64,000 nt of DNA from Venturia oleaginea. Lineage: Eukaryota > Ascomycota > Dothideomycetes > Venturiales > Venturiaceae. The first letter of the stretch is position 1, and the number at the start of each line of letters is the position of its first letter. The stretch covers positions 434,001 to 498,000 of the forward strand of contig JABMLP010000011.1 in NCBI GenBank assembly GCA_013176395.1. The letters run 5' to 3'. Under the pieces are notes generated by a model, which was not told the origin of the DNA, did no database searches, and saw nothing but the letters and a program-made list of their open reading frames with translations. Below, in pieces: positions 22,307 through 31,194 of this stretch. The position numbers and the translations under genes were made by a program.

Positions 22307-22761
22307 CTTGATACAGGCCACTACTCGATTGATTCTACAACAAACGTCTACTAGGTATAAATACATCACCATTCCTCCACATGTCAACGGTATCATCTCT
22401 TTTACAAACGAATATCTTCCTTCTCCTCAAAATCACTTCCAAATCACGTCTACATCACGCCCAAACTACTTCCGAAAACCAAAATGTGTGAACGCAACAT
22501 TTCCGTTTACATATACACTTGCGGTCATATAAAAAAAATGGTATCGTGGCGAAAGACCGGTGGGTGCGCAGGCTATTGCACCTTGGTCCCCGACAAGTGG
22601 TTGGATTCGGCAAATAAAACCACCCGTTGCGACTACTGCCTCAGTTGAGACTTTCCGAGGTATATTATACCTGAGCACGTTGCCCTTCAGCTCTAATTCT
22701 TAGATAAATTTCGGGTGGCCAGATCTACGAAATGATGAGGGTGTAGACTGGACGGGCAGAT
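22307..22761. other. Unassigned stretch beside a kinase-like relic
   Basis: About 450 bp with no supported gene, between the 61-bp minisatellite and the 3' end of the kinase-like pseudogene. Confidence 0.4.
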
Positions 22762-22901
22762 TCATAGTTTTGGTCGTAGTTCTAGGGATGGGTGGTTATT
22801 AGGTGGCCAAGGAGATATATAATGAGGCCATTCGCGTGCGCGTTGATATAGCAGCGAGGATGAATATGAGATAGCCTCCACCACATCTTGAGCGTAACTG
22901 A

Positions 22902-22906
22902 ACTCC
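22902..22906. repeat. 5' target-site duplication of the gypsy element
   Basis: ACTCC here is repeated at 29074-29078 immediately after the 3' LTR, the 5-bp duplication expected of Ty3/gypsy integration. Confidence 0.9.
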
Positions 22907-22975
22907 TGTTAAGGGATGGAATCCTTCTCTCTAGCTTATCCATGACTGGATTTCCAATTGTTCTCTTGTTATTCT

Positions 22976-23063
22976 GCAAGCTGTCATGTTCTATTTTGCA
23001 AGCTGTCATGTTCTATTTCGCAAGCTGCCATGTTCTATTTCGCAAGCTGTCACGTTTCCATTT
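22976..23063 (+). repeat. Four 22-bp direct repeats in U3
   Basis: Units begin GCAAGCTGTCATGTTCTATT at 22976, 22998, 23020 and 23042, the last two with substitutions. Their position about 45 bp upstream of the TATA-like box is that of enhancer-type repeats. The 3' LTR carries the same array. Confidence 0.85.
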
Positions 23064-23101
23064 AAAGATACTTTCTAGAAGGATCTATTGTAAGAGGAGG
23101 A

Positions 23102-23156
23102 TTATTTATACGAGCTATCCTTCCTGTATTTACACTTTCTTCTCTGTACTTAGATA
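23102..23156 (+). promoter_or_regulatory. Gypsy core promoter and inferred transcript start
   Basis: TTATTTATA at 23102-23110 lies about 36-40 bp before GTACTTAGATA (23146-23156). That 11-mer is the exact reverse complement of the sequence just after the LTR, so the mRNA is inferred to start at about 23146, as in Tf1. Confidence 0.6.
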
Positions 23157-23218
23157 CTTTGAAATACAAGCAGTCTTCTCTCACTTGCGAAACACCTTTG
23201 AGGGTTGAACTCTTACAT

Positions 23219-23229
23219 TATCTAAGTAC
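23219..23229 (+). other. Primer-binding site, self-priming type
   Basis: TATCTAAGTAC begins two bases after the LTR end and pairs perfectly over 11 nt with GTACTTAGATA in the same LTR. I saw no tRNA 3'-end complement such as TGG at the site. This matches the Tf1/sushi mechanism, in which the folded-back 5' end of the mRNA primes reverse transcription. Confidence 0.7.
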
Positions 23230-23906
23230 CTCAATCTTACAAAGGAAGAAAGGCTCACAGAGAGCAAGCTCCAAAAAGGAATTTCAAGAAGAGGACACTT
23301 GTCCTAATCCAAGAAGCGAGGGCCAACCTCAAGGGCCAAACAGAAAGGAATTTCAAGAAGAGGACACTTGTCCTAACTCAAGAAGCAAGGGCCAACCTCA
23401 AAGGCCAACTTCAAGGGCCAACCTCAAGGGCCAACCTCAAGGGCCAACCTCAAGGGCCAAACAAAAAGGGAATTCAAGAGAATTCAAGCTGAGATTTTCT
23501 AGAAGGTGCTAGAATCTCCAAGAAGCAAGGGCCAACCGAAAGGGCCAATCCAAAAAGGGAATTCAAGAGAATTCAAACTGAGATTTTCTAGAACGTGCTG
23601 GAATCTCCAAGAAGCAAGGGCAGGTCATCCTAAGACAGCGTAGTCTTAGGAGTTGAAGCTGTAATAAGCTGAGGAAAGAAAGAGCTAGGAAGAGAGATTT
23701 AATACACTTGGCCTTCACAGTCCCTGGGAGCTCTGTCCTTAGTAATAAGGATTGCAGAGCGGACTATAGTGTAAAAATCCTTCTGGGATTCTATAGTCAC
23801 CTTCCTATACTAATAGGCATTGACTCTATACTGCCTAGCAAATCTCTAGAGTAGAGCCTAGGAGTGTGTATAGTAGTGCTCTCTATTATCTCTCATAGGT
23901 GAAAAT
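23230..23906 (+). repeat. Repetitive untranslated leader of the gypsy element
   Basis: Between the primer site and gag. It contains duplicated segments: GGAATTTCAAGAAGAGGACA twice (about 23279 and 23349), several copies of CAAGGGCCAACCT around 23390-23460, and a roughly 65-bp segment containing TGAGATTTTCTAGAA twice (about 23470 and 23560). It may hold packaging or dimerisation signals. Confidence 0.7.
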
Positions 23907-24929
23907 ATGGAAGGAGAAGATCAGGAACAAAGAGTTCCTCAAGAACCCCAAGCCCTACAAGAAGCTATGGCAGCATTACAACATCAACTAGCCATTCAGA
24001 ACGATGCTATTACGCGTATTCTTACAATCTTACCTAACACTACTCGCTCTGAGAACGTAGTAGAAGGACAAGAGACTAAGAATTCACAAAAAGACAGAAT
24101 ACATAGGAAGAAAGCTGTACTTCCTAAGCTCCAAGAATTTGATGGCAAGCGTTCTGAATGGGCTCAGTGGTTTCAACAAGCAAGGATGAAGTTGGAGATA
24201 GACGCAGAGTCTATAGGGGATAGTAGGAACCAATTTGCCTACATCTTCTCCTCTCTACGAGGCTCCGCAGCTCAGGCTACTCTGGCCTACGTAAAGACAG
24301 CTCCAGAGGAAGATAAAACGGGACAGAAATTGTTACAGTATATGGACAACTTCTATGGCGATCCAGTACAACAACAAAGAGCTACTGTAAGCCTGTCCAC
24401 AATCAAACAAAAAGAGAAAGAACCCTTCTTCTCTTTTCTTCCCCGTTTTGAAACCACTCTTGCTAATGCTGGAGGAATGACTTGGCCTGACGCTGTTAAA
24501 ATTGCATTTCTACACAAAGCAATAAATCAAGAGCTGCGAAACCAGAGAATAGGCCAATCTCAGAGTACCTCCTACCAGCAGTTTGTGTCCGATCTTTTGA
24601 ATACAAGTATGCAAATCACTACAGCAAAGATGCTCTCTTCCTCAGAAGATAAGTTACGATTCAGAGATAAAGAGAAGTCTTTTAAAGATCTGAACGCTAT
24701 GGACTGGGAGCCTACACGCGTAAACAAGTTAAAAATTTCGTCTAAAGCCTATGAATATAGGAAGGCAAATAACCTCTGCTTACGCTGTGGGAAGGCCGGC
24801 CATAGAATGAAAGACTGCTGGTTGGATACAGAGGTAGAAAGAGTCACGCAACTTGGTTCAAAAAGGGCCAAAGGAACCACTGAGGAGAATGAAGAAGTTG
24901 AAGAAGAGGACTACTCGGAAAAAGAGTAG
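23907..24929 (+). CDS. gag: Gypsy Gag polyprotein
   Basis: 340 residues. A Gln-rich N-terminus leads into the retrotransposon Gag capsid region (LQEFDGKRSEWAQWFQQARM, FYGDPVQQQRATVSLSTI), then a single CCHC zinc knuckle CLRCGKAGHRMKDC near residue 293 and an acidic tail. Capsid assembly and RNA packaging are the known family roles. The stop TAG at 24927 lies inside the upstream extension of the pol frame, which is open from 24902 and lies in the -1 phase. Confidence 0.93.
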   Translation: MEGEDQEQRVPQEPQALQEAMAALQHQLAIQNDAITRILTILPNTTRSENVVEGQETKNSQKDRIHRKKAVLPKLQEFDGKRSEWAQWFQQARMKLEIDAESIGDSRNQFAYIFSSLRGSAAQATLAYVKTAPEEDKTGQKLLQYMDNFYGDPVQQQRATVSLSTIKQKEKEPFFSFLPRFETTLANAGGMTWPDAVKIAFLHKAINQELRNQRIGQSQSTSYQQFVSDLLNTSMQITTAKMLSSSEDKLRFRDKEKSFKDLNAMDWEPTRVNKLKISSKAYEYRKANNLCLRCGKAGHRMKDCWLDTEVERVTQLGSKRAKGTTEENEEVEEEDYSEKE

Positions 24930-27900
24930 CCTCTATCCAAAGTCGTGGATGGAGGCGTAGAGTAGATAGAGCAAAATTGTCAAAGGAGTCAATTGAGAGA
25001 GTAAATAGTATTTTGAATTCGAACAAAGACACTGATTCACACCGTTCTCGGATAGAAAAAGAATGGGAGCAGTTCAGACCCAAGATGCTCTCCCGCCTTT
25101 TCTACACAAATACTATAGTGAACGATATATACTCTCTTAAAATTCTCCTTGATAATGGATCTAGCTGCTACGCATCAATAAACGAGGAGAAAGCTTCGCA
25201 GATGGACCTTGAAGTACTCCCTATTAGTCCGCGTACTATAGGTGGAGTTCTTAAGGAAGAAGGACAGACCCAAGTGACAAAAATTGCGAAGTTGAACCTA
25301 GATTTAGGGGGACTTATATGCAACGCTTTTGCTTATATAGTCCCGGGACAATTTGAGGATCTTCTACTAGGCAGGCCTTTTCTCAAGGACACCAAAGCCG
25401 TTATCAATGAATCTAAAGGTACTCTTACCTTTGCAAACGGGATTAGCATTCGCGATGCTAAATTTGAAGACAAACTTGATATACAACAAGTAGCGCCCGT
25501 AAGATTCCACCGCCTTGTCACTTCTACACTTGAGAAAATCAAAGACGCGTCTAGAGTATTTGCTGTTACTCTTCGAGATATTGATATTGCCTTGAAGCCG
25601 AAAGTCCCTTTGACAACAGAGCAAATACTGGAATTGCTACCTAAGAGGTTTCATAAGTACGCTGCTGTCTTTGATCCTAAAAGGGCCGAGAGACTACCAC
25701 CGCATCGCCCTGGGATTGATCACGAAATACCTATAGAAGAAGGAAAACCACTTCCTTGGGGACCTCTATATGGTATGGGTCGAGAACAACTCCTTGTTTT
25801 GCGAAGGACTCTTACAGAGCTACTAGATAAAGGCTTTATCCGAGAGAGTAAATCAGTTGCTGCGTCTCCAGTTCTCTTTGTGAAGAAACCAGGAGGGGGC
25901 TTACGCTTTTGCGTAGACTACCGAGCCTTAAACGCAATTACTCGAAAGGATAGGTACCCGCTACCGTTAGTAAAAGAGACTTTACTAACCTTAGCTCGTG
26001 CTAAGTATCTTAGTAAGCTTGATGTAAATGCTGCCTTCCACAAGATTCGAATCGCAACGGGAGATGAGTTCAAAACTGCCTTTCGAACTAGATATGGTCT
26101 ATTTGAATGGCTAGTTACTCCCTTTGGCTTAACCGGTGCACCTGCGTCTTTTCAACGGTATATAAACTATATCCTTCGACGATACCTAGACGAGTTCTGC
26201 TCAGCTTATCTAGACGATATAGTAATATACTCTTCAAAGAACCTTAAAGACCATGAAGAAAAGACTGAAAAGATACTTCAAAGCTGCCTTAACGCTGGGT
26301 TATACCTTGATATTCGGAAGTGCGAGTTTAATACCAAACGAGTCAAGTATCTAGGCTTCGTTATAGATACTGAAACGGGCCTACACATGGATCCGGAGAA
26401 GATCAAAGCAATTAAAGAATGGGAACGTCCTACTACTCTACGAGGAGTACGTGGCTTCCTAGGCTTTACAAACTTCTACCGTGACTTTGTAAAAGATAAC
26501 TCAACAATAAGGGAGCCTCTGGTTCGCCTTACAAAGAAGAATACTCCATTTTTATGGGGAAAGGAGCAAGAAGAATCTTTTCAAAAACTTAAGGCAGAGT
26601 TTTGCAAAGAACCTGTCCTGTCTGCACTTGATGAAGATAAGCCTACGCGAGTAGAACCTGATGCTTCAGGCTGGGCTTCCGGAGTAGTACTTAGTCAAAA
26701 AGATGAGCTAGGTAACTGGAAACCATGTGCTTTCTTCTCTACTAAGCACTTGCCAGCCGAATGCAATTATGATATCCACGACAAAGAACTTATGGCTATA
26801 GTCAAAGCTCTAGTCCATTGGACTAGCGAGCTACTAAGCCTAAGTAAGCCATTCATTATCCTCACAGATCACAAGAACCTTGAGAAGTTTATGGTAAAAA
26901 GGGAACTAAATGAAAGGCAAATGAGATGGGCGCAGATACTAGCTAAGTTTAACTTCAAACTAGGCTATCGCCCAGGCTCTGAATCTGTAGTTCCAGACGC
27001 CTTAACTCGAAGGGATCAAGATCTCCCAAAGGATATTCAAGACCCAAGAATCGTTGAAAGAACTAGAACGTTATTACCTCCAAAGCTTTGGATTAACGTT
27101 CTAGAGGATAAGACTCCTGCAAGAGAAGAAGCTGCCCAAGAAAATGCTCAAGAAGTAGACAAAGAACCTATCCCCTTTATACAAAATCCCTTTCTCTCAG
27201 GTGATCTAAGGGATAGATGGGAAACTGCACTCGAAGGAGATCTAGACTACAGACGTATTTTCCAAAGCGTTCTAAAGCAAGATAGGCAGTTCCCATCTAA
27301 GCTAAAGGTTCCTACTTCTATAGGATATTGTAAAGTCGAAAACAACCAGCTCTACTATAGAGACCGAATCTGGTTGCCCTCCTACGAGCCTCTCTTAACA
27401 GGAGTAATTCAAGAAATACACGATTCAGTCCTATCAGGGCATCCTGGACGAGAAGCTACTATTGCTATTCTCTCCAGACAGTTCTACTGGCCGGGATTTG
27501 CTCAAGATATACGTCAGTTTATACGCAATTGTGACGTCTGCGGAAGAACTTCAGTCTGGCGAGACAAAAAGAAAGGTTTACTTAAACCTCTTCCTGTCCC
27601 TAGCCGTATCTGGCAAGATATTTCAGTAGACTTCATAGTCGAATTACCAGAGAGCCAAAGATGCACAAGACTCTGCGTTATTACTGACCGCTTGGGTAAA
27701 GGAACTATCCTGTTCCCAGTGCCTAAAGAACAGTTTGGAGCTGAAGGATTTGCAAAACTATTTATGCAGAACTACGTAAGATTACACTGGCTTCCTAGAT
27801 CTCTAGTCTCAGATAGGGACACGCAATTTGTTAATGCTTTCTGGAAAGAAGTTTGTCACCTTCTTAAGATAGAGAGAAGACTCTCTACAGCGTATCACCC

Positions 27901-28762
27901 TGAGACTGATGGATCTACGGAAAGAAGAAATCAAGAAGTTGAAGCCTATCTACGTAAGTTCTGTACATTTAGTCAGGACGACTGGGTTGAGCTCCTGCCT
28001 ATTGCTCAAATATGCCTCGATAATAGACCAAACCAAGCTACGGGCCTATCGCCTTTCTTCTTAACCCACGGTTATAACATTGAGCATATAGGAACTGTTG
28101 AAGCTCCCCAGAAAACCCCTGAGAATCCAAAAGAAAAAGCACAAGATCTTGTAGCAAAATTGAAGGACGCACAAGAATGGGCAGAAACGTCAATGGTATC
28201 AGCTCAGCAACAGCAAGAATACTACTCTAATAGAGATCGTGCTCCGGCTGACTCTTTTAAAGTGGGAGACAAAGTCTGGCTCAACCTAAAGAACGTAAAA
28301 ACCCTACGTCCTTGTAAGAAACTAGACTGGATTCATGGGAAGTATACAGTTACACGAGTTATCAACTCAATGTCTTACGAGCTTGATACACCCAGAGGAA
28401 TCCACAACCGATTTCATACGTCTTTACTTAGGAGAGCTGGCACAGATCCCCTACCTTCACAAATACAAGATAATACACAGCCGCCTCCTATAGTAACTGA
28501 ACAAGGAGACGAGGAATACGGTATCGAGGCTATTCTAGCCGCAAGATGGCGCCGGCGAGGTCGACAACAAACACGAGAAGTCTTAGTTAAGTGGGTAGGC
28601 TACGTTGATCCTACGTGGGAACCCCTTAGCGAACTCCAACAAACTACAGCTCTGGACGCTTTTGAAAGTGCCTACGGCAACGTTCTTGAAAACGACGGAC
28701 CTATACTACGCCCTCAGAGACTACGCTCACATCGATCTACAAGAGAGGGGGGGAGGGGATAA
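24902..28762 (+). CDS. pol: Gypsy Pol: protease, RT, RNase H, integrase, chromodomain
   Basis: Open from 24902, overlapping the gag end in the -1 frame, to a TAA at 28760 that abuts the 3' LTR. There is no ATG near the start, so expression by frameshift or reinitiation is implied; GGAAAAAG lies just before the gag stop. In order: an aspartic protease with ILLDNGSSC (Asn in place of the usual Ser/Thr of DSG/DTG), RT with FCVDYRALN and the YLDD box (AYLDDIVIYS), RNase H (RVEPDASGWA, TDHKNLE), an integrase zinc finger (H-x-H..CDVC), the integrase core with DFIVEL, VSDRDTQF and the catalytic Glu in TERRNQEVE, and finally a chromodomain (VLVKWVGY...TWEPLSEL) that would target heterochromatin. No internal stop is seen. 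Confidence 0.93.
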   Translation, partial: RRGLLGKRVASIQSRGWRRRVDRAKLSKESIERVNSILNSNKDTDSHRSRIEKEWEQFRPKMLSRLFYTNTIVNDIYSLKILLDNGSSCYASINEEKASQMDLEVLPISPRTIGGVLKEEGQTQVTKIAKLNLDLGGLICNAFAYIVPGQFEDLLLGRPFLKDTKAVINESKGTLTFANGISIRDAKFEDKLDIQQVAPVRFHRLVTSTLEKIKDASRVFAVTLRDIDIALKPKVPLTTEQILELLPKRFHKYAAVFDPKRAERLPPHRPGIDHEIPIEEGKPLPWGPLYGMGREQLLVLRRTLTELLDKGFIRESKSVAASPVLFVKKPGGGLRFCVDYRALNAITRKDRYPLPLVKETLLTLARAKYLSKLDVNAAFHKIRIATGDEFKTAFRTRYGLFEWLVTPFGLTGAPASFQRYINYILRRYLDEFCSAYLDDIVIYSSKNLKDHEEKTEKILQSCLNAGLYLDIRKCEFNTKRVKYLGFVIDTETGLHMDPEKIKAIKEWERPTTLRGVRGFLGFTNFYRDFVKDNSTIREPLVRLTKKNTPFLWGKEQEESFQKLKAEFCKEPVLSALDEDKPTRVEPDASGWASGVVLSQKDELGNWKPCAFFSTKHLPAECNYDIHDKELMAIVKALVHWTSELLSLSKPFIILTDHKNLEKFMVKRELNERQMRWAQILAKFNFKLGYRPGSESVVPDALTRRDQDLPKDIQDPRIVERTRTLLPPKLWINVLEDKTPAREEAAQENAQEVDKEPIPFIQNPFLSGDLRDRWETALEGDLDYRRIFQSVLKQDRQFPSKLKVPTSIGYCKVENNQLYYRDRIWLPSYEPLLTGVIQEIHDSVLSGHPGREATIAILSRQFYWPGFAQDIRQFIRNCDVCGRTSVWRDKKKGLLKPLPVPSRIWQDISVDFIVELPESQRCTRLCVITDRLGKGTILFPVPKEQFGAEGFAKLFMQNYVRLHWLPRSLVSDRDTQFVNAFWKEVCHLLKIERRLSTAYHPETDGSTERRNQEVEAYLRKFCTFSQDDWVELLPIAQICLDNRPNQATGLSPFFLTHGYNIEHIGTVEAPQKTPENPKEKAQDLVAKLKDAQEWAETSMVSAQQQQEYYSNRDRAPADSFKVGDKVWLNLKNVKTLRPCKKLDWIHGKYTVTRVINSMSYELDTPRGIHNRFHTSLLRRAGTDPLPSQIQDNTQPPPIVTEQGDEEYGIEAILAARWRRRGRQQTREVLVKWVGYVDPTWEPLSELQQTTALDAFESAYGNVLENDGPILRPQRLRSHRSTREGGRG
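28741..28762 (+). other. Polypurine tract
   Basis: A purine run (AAGAGAGGGGGGGAGGGG) ends just before the 3' LTR. It would prime plus-strand DNA synthesis. The pol stop codon lies within its last bases. Confidence 0.85.
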
Positions 28763-29073
28763 TGTTAAGGGATGGAATCCTTCTCTCTAGCTTATCCATG
28801 ACTGGATTTCCAATTGTTCTCTTGTTATTCTGCAAGCTGTCATGTTCTATTTTGCAAGCTGTCATGTTCTATTTCGCAAGCTGCCATGTTCTATTTCGCA
28901 AGCTGTCACGTTTCCATTTAAAGATACTTTCTAGAAGGATCTATTGTAAGAGGAGGATTATTTATACGAGCTATCCTTCCTGTATTTACACTTTCTTCTC
29001 TGTACTTAGATACTTTGAAATACAAGCAGTCTTCTCTCACTTGCGAAACACCTTTGAGGGTTGAACTCTTACA
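28763..29073 (+). repeat. 3' LTR of the gypsy element
   Basis: Same 311 bp as the 5' LTR with no difference found by eye. It is followed by the ACTCC target duplicate at 29074-29078. Confidence 0.95.
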
Positions 29074-29682
29074 ACTCCCCTTTCTAAAAGCTCTCGATAG
29101 TTTGCCCGCAAGCGAGCTTCTGTATATCCGGGAATTCCATCCGAAGAAAGTAGTCTACTACCTCTTCCTCAGTTATTTGGTGGTAAGGCTCGTAATTAGA
29201 TATAATAAAATATATCGTTAAGCCCAACGCAAATAGATCTAACCTTAAATCCGGTATTAATATCGGGTTTCTTAGTAGGAAAAACTGAACGCTCTCTATA
29301 GCACCACTATCTAATATACTAAATACCGATCTTGTTACGCTGAACGAGCAAACAGAGTTATTCGGAAGTAGATTCAACACGAACTTAACGATAGGAGCCG
29401 ATGAACAGAACGAGTGTCACCCTGTGACTTGACTGTATTGACTAAGGAGATTAAGTACACCGTGGCATCTGCATGCATATATATGCATGTCAATGCATTC
29501 CTTGGCATCTATCACGTGCACTATGCCTGAGGTATCAAGGACTGGCATGCCACTGTTCAACAGATCTAGCAAAATCGAAAAGTCGTATATTAAGATATTC
29601 GTCGAGAAGGAGGTCGTTTGGATAAAAGTCGCTATCAATAACGTTTTGGCGTAGATAAAGGCGAGGGCTTCGGCGGCTTACC

Positions 29683-30119
29683 TGTTACGCAGAGGCTATG
29701 ACTCAAAGTAATCTAGCTGGATTTGGCTAATCCGTACAGTAGGGTTCAAGTGGTCCGGGGCGACAATATCGTATCAAACAAGTGAAGCGAAGCTTGCAAG
29801 ATATAAGAGTCGTGAATTGTGCTAAGTAACTAAAAGCAATAGCGAAGTAACGAGAGAGTGAAGATACGAGACACTGAGGGAGCAGAGTCTCGTCCTTCAT
29901 ATAGAGATCCATCCCCTAAGAAATCCTAGCTCTTCAATATGTTCATTTTGTTCATTTCGCCAAGAATGAAGCAAATGAACCACACGTGATCTTACATCCT
30001 CTATGTAACGATCAACCAATCATAAGGAGATATAGTGGCATGCATTTGAATGCACATGAATGCAATCAAATATATCCGAATACAACCGAATACATGTCCA
30101 CGTGACAGTATCCGTAACA
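29683..30119 (-). mobile_element. Solo LTR of a different retroelement
   Basis: A 437-bp block bounded by TGTTACG and CGTAACA, perfect 7-bp inverted ends with the TG..CA of LTRs. It contains a TATATGAAGG-type promoter motif on the minus strand. It splits the kinase-like relic between its N-lobe and catalytic region. The flanks TTACC and GATAA do not match, so there is no target duplication; a deletion or an unequal exchange probably accompanied its formation. Confidence 0.6.
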
Positions 30120-30330
30120 GATAACGAGCTTCCAGGTACCGGCGTATATTACTATAAGCTACTATACGAAATTTAAGGCCGTCTTTATTCTTTCCTAGAT
30201 ATTTAATGATTCGTTCGTAATTGCCGAGTACCGAGAGAATAGAATATTCAATTTTAAGCGATTTCTTTACGCCAATATCGTCCTCCCCCAGACAAACTCC
30301 ATGTGGAAGGAAGTCTTGTTGCCTCGGATT

Positions 30331-31194
30331 TGTCGTTGTCTGTTACTTTCGTTGCGCGACGATGTCGTTCGATTGGAGGCGTTTCCGAAAGAGGTTGGAA
30401 GGTGCTCTTGTGATTGAAGAACTTTCGCTTGGTTGCTTGCTAGTATCTATATCCCTTTGAATATCAGCCAATATTTTCAGGCGATAGAACATCTAATTAG
30501 AGCGGCGAAGAGATATAGAGGCATAGGGTTTCGTTTCTATCGCCACACGGCTATATGCAGCATACATACAGGCTAGAAAACACGAAATCGAGAAACCAAC
30601 AATCGTACAATCAAAAAGTTGACTTTCGGGTTTTGTCACCTTTCCCCCGCGCCCCTCCCTCCTTCCTCCCCTAAACCAACCCCCCCATGGCCGTATGTAT
30701 CAGACGGACTTGGTGGTTGGATTGATATAGGCGTTGTAGGCCGGGGGCTAAGTCTTGAAGCCTGGGCCGTGCTTACCAACACCACTCAGTAATAGGCAAG
30801 GTTCATGACGCCGGTTGGTTCCCGATGTTGATTTTCTGCCGTAATTTATGTAGCCGTATATAGCAGCCCATATTGGAACGATGTTGTCATAAAAAGTCCC
30901 AGTTCGTCGTCAAGGAGTTAAGGGCAAATTTGAAGACCATAGAACAACACGACAACGAAAGCTACCCGGGATGATCTGCTGGTCATTAACATGATTCCAC
31001 CCAACAAAAGACAGGATGGCAAAATTAGAAATACAAATACATCATCATCTCATGCTCATTATAATCACCAAATCTATAAGGGTATCAAACCAAAAATGCC
31101 CAAATCGAACCTCCAAAGCCCAAAAAACCATCCGTGCCATGCAATAAGGGGACGCAGAGTGAAGCCACACACAAACGACCTTGTGCAAGATGAC
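30331..31194. other. Intergenic, no supported gene
   Basis: Contains a strong pyrimidine tract with runs of C around 30640-30690 and the 3' flank of the heme oxygenase gene. No coding frame is convincing. Confidence 0.5.

Larger units (their letters stand above)
22907..23217 (+). repeat. 5' LTR of the gypsy element
   Basis: 311 bp beginning TGTTAAGG and ending CTTACA. U3 holds four tandem copies of a 22-bp unit (22976-23063) and a TATA-like TTATTTATA at 23102-23110. The inferred transcript start is near 23146. Confidence 0.95.
22907..29073 (+). mobile_element. Complete Ty3/gypsy LTR retrotransposon (chromovirus)
   Basis: A 6,167-bp element with 311-bp LTRs identical base for base as read, 5-bp target duplications, a primer site, gag, pol in the order PR-RT-RH-IN-chromodomain, a polypurine tract and no internal stop in the long frames. 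The gene order and the C-terminal chromodomain place it in the chromoviruses (Tf1/sushi or MAGGY-like groups of fungi). Identical LTRs imply very recent insertion. It landed in the 3' part of a kinase-like pseudogene. All visible parts needed for autonomous transposition are present. Confidence 0.95.
22762..30330 (-). pseudogene. Protein-kinase-like pseudogene split by a solo LTR and a gypsy element
   Basis: Read on the minus strand, four pieces make a eukaryotic-type kinase fold. About 30120-30330 encodes an N-lobe (IEYSILSVLGNYERIIKYLG, then a YLEAR hinge). 29683-30119 is the inserted solo LTR. 29079-29682 encodes AAEALAFIYAK and, in another frame, a catalytic-loop-like DSDFYPNDLLLD, a degenerate DFA in place of DFG, then DLFALGLTIY (subdomain IX) and EPYHQITEEEVVDYF. 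22907-29073 is the retrotransposon, and the C-terminal tail EFSYAQDVVEAI runs to a stop at 22762. The tail and the C-lobe join in frame once the element and one ACTCC copy are removed. One stop (TAG after QTIESF, where the family has CW) and a frameshift show that it was already decaying. It resembles the small kinase-like genes common in Leotiomycetes and Eurotiomycetes. Confidence 0.7.

Noticed and set aside
22888..23208. 106-codon frame at the 5' LTR (and its twin at 28762-29064)
   Set aside because: Identical frames in both LTRs caused by LTR identity; they span the U3 repeats and are not genes.
23279..23640. Short repeated units resembling a CRISPR array
   Set aside because: Repeats are irregular in spacing and length, lie in a retrotransposon leader, and the genome is eukaryotic.
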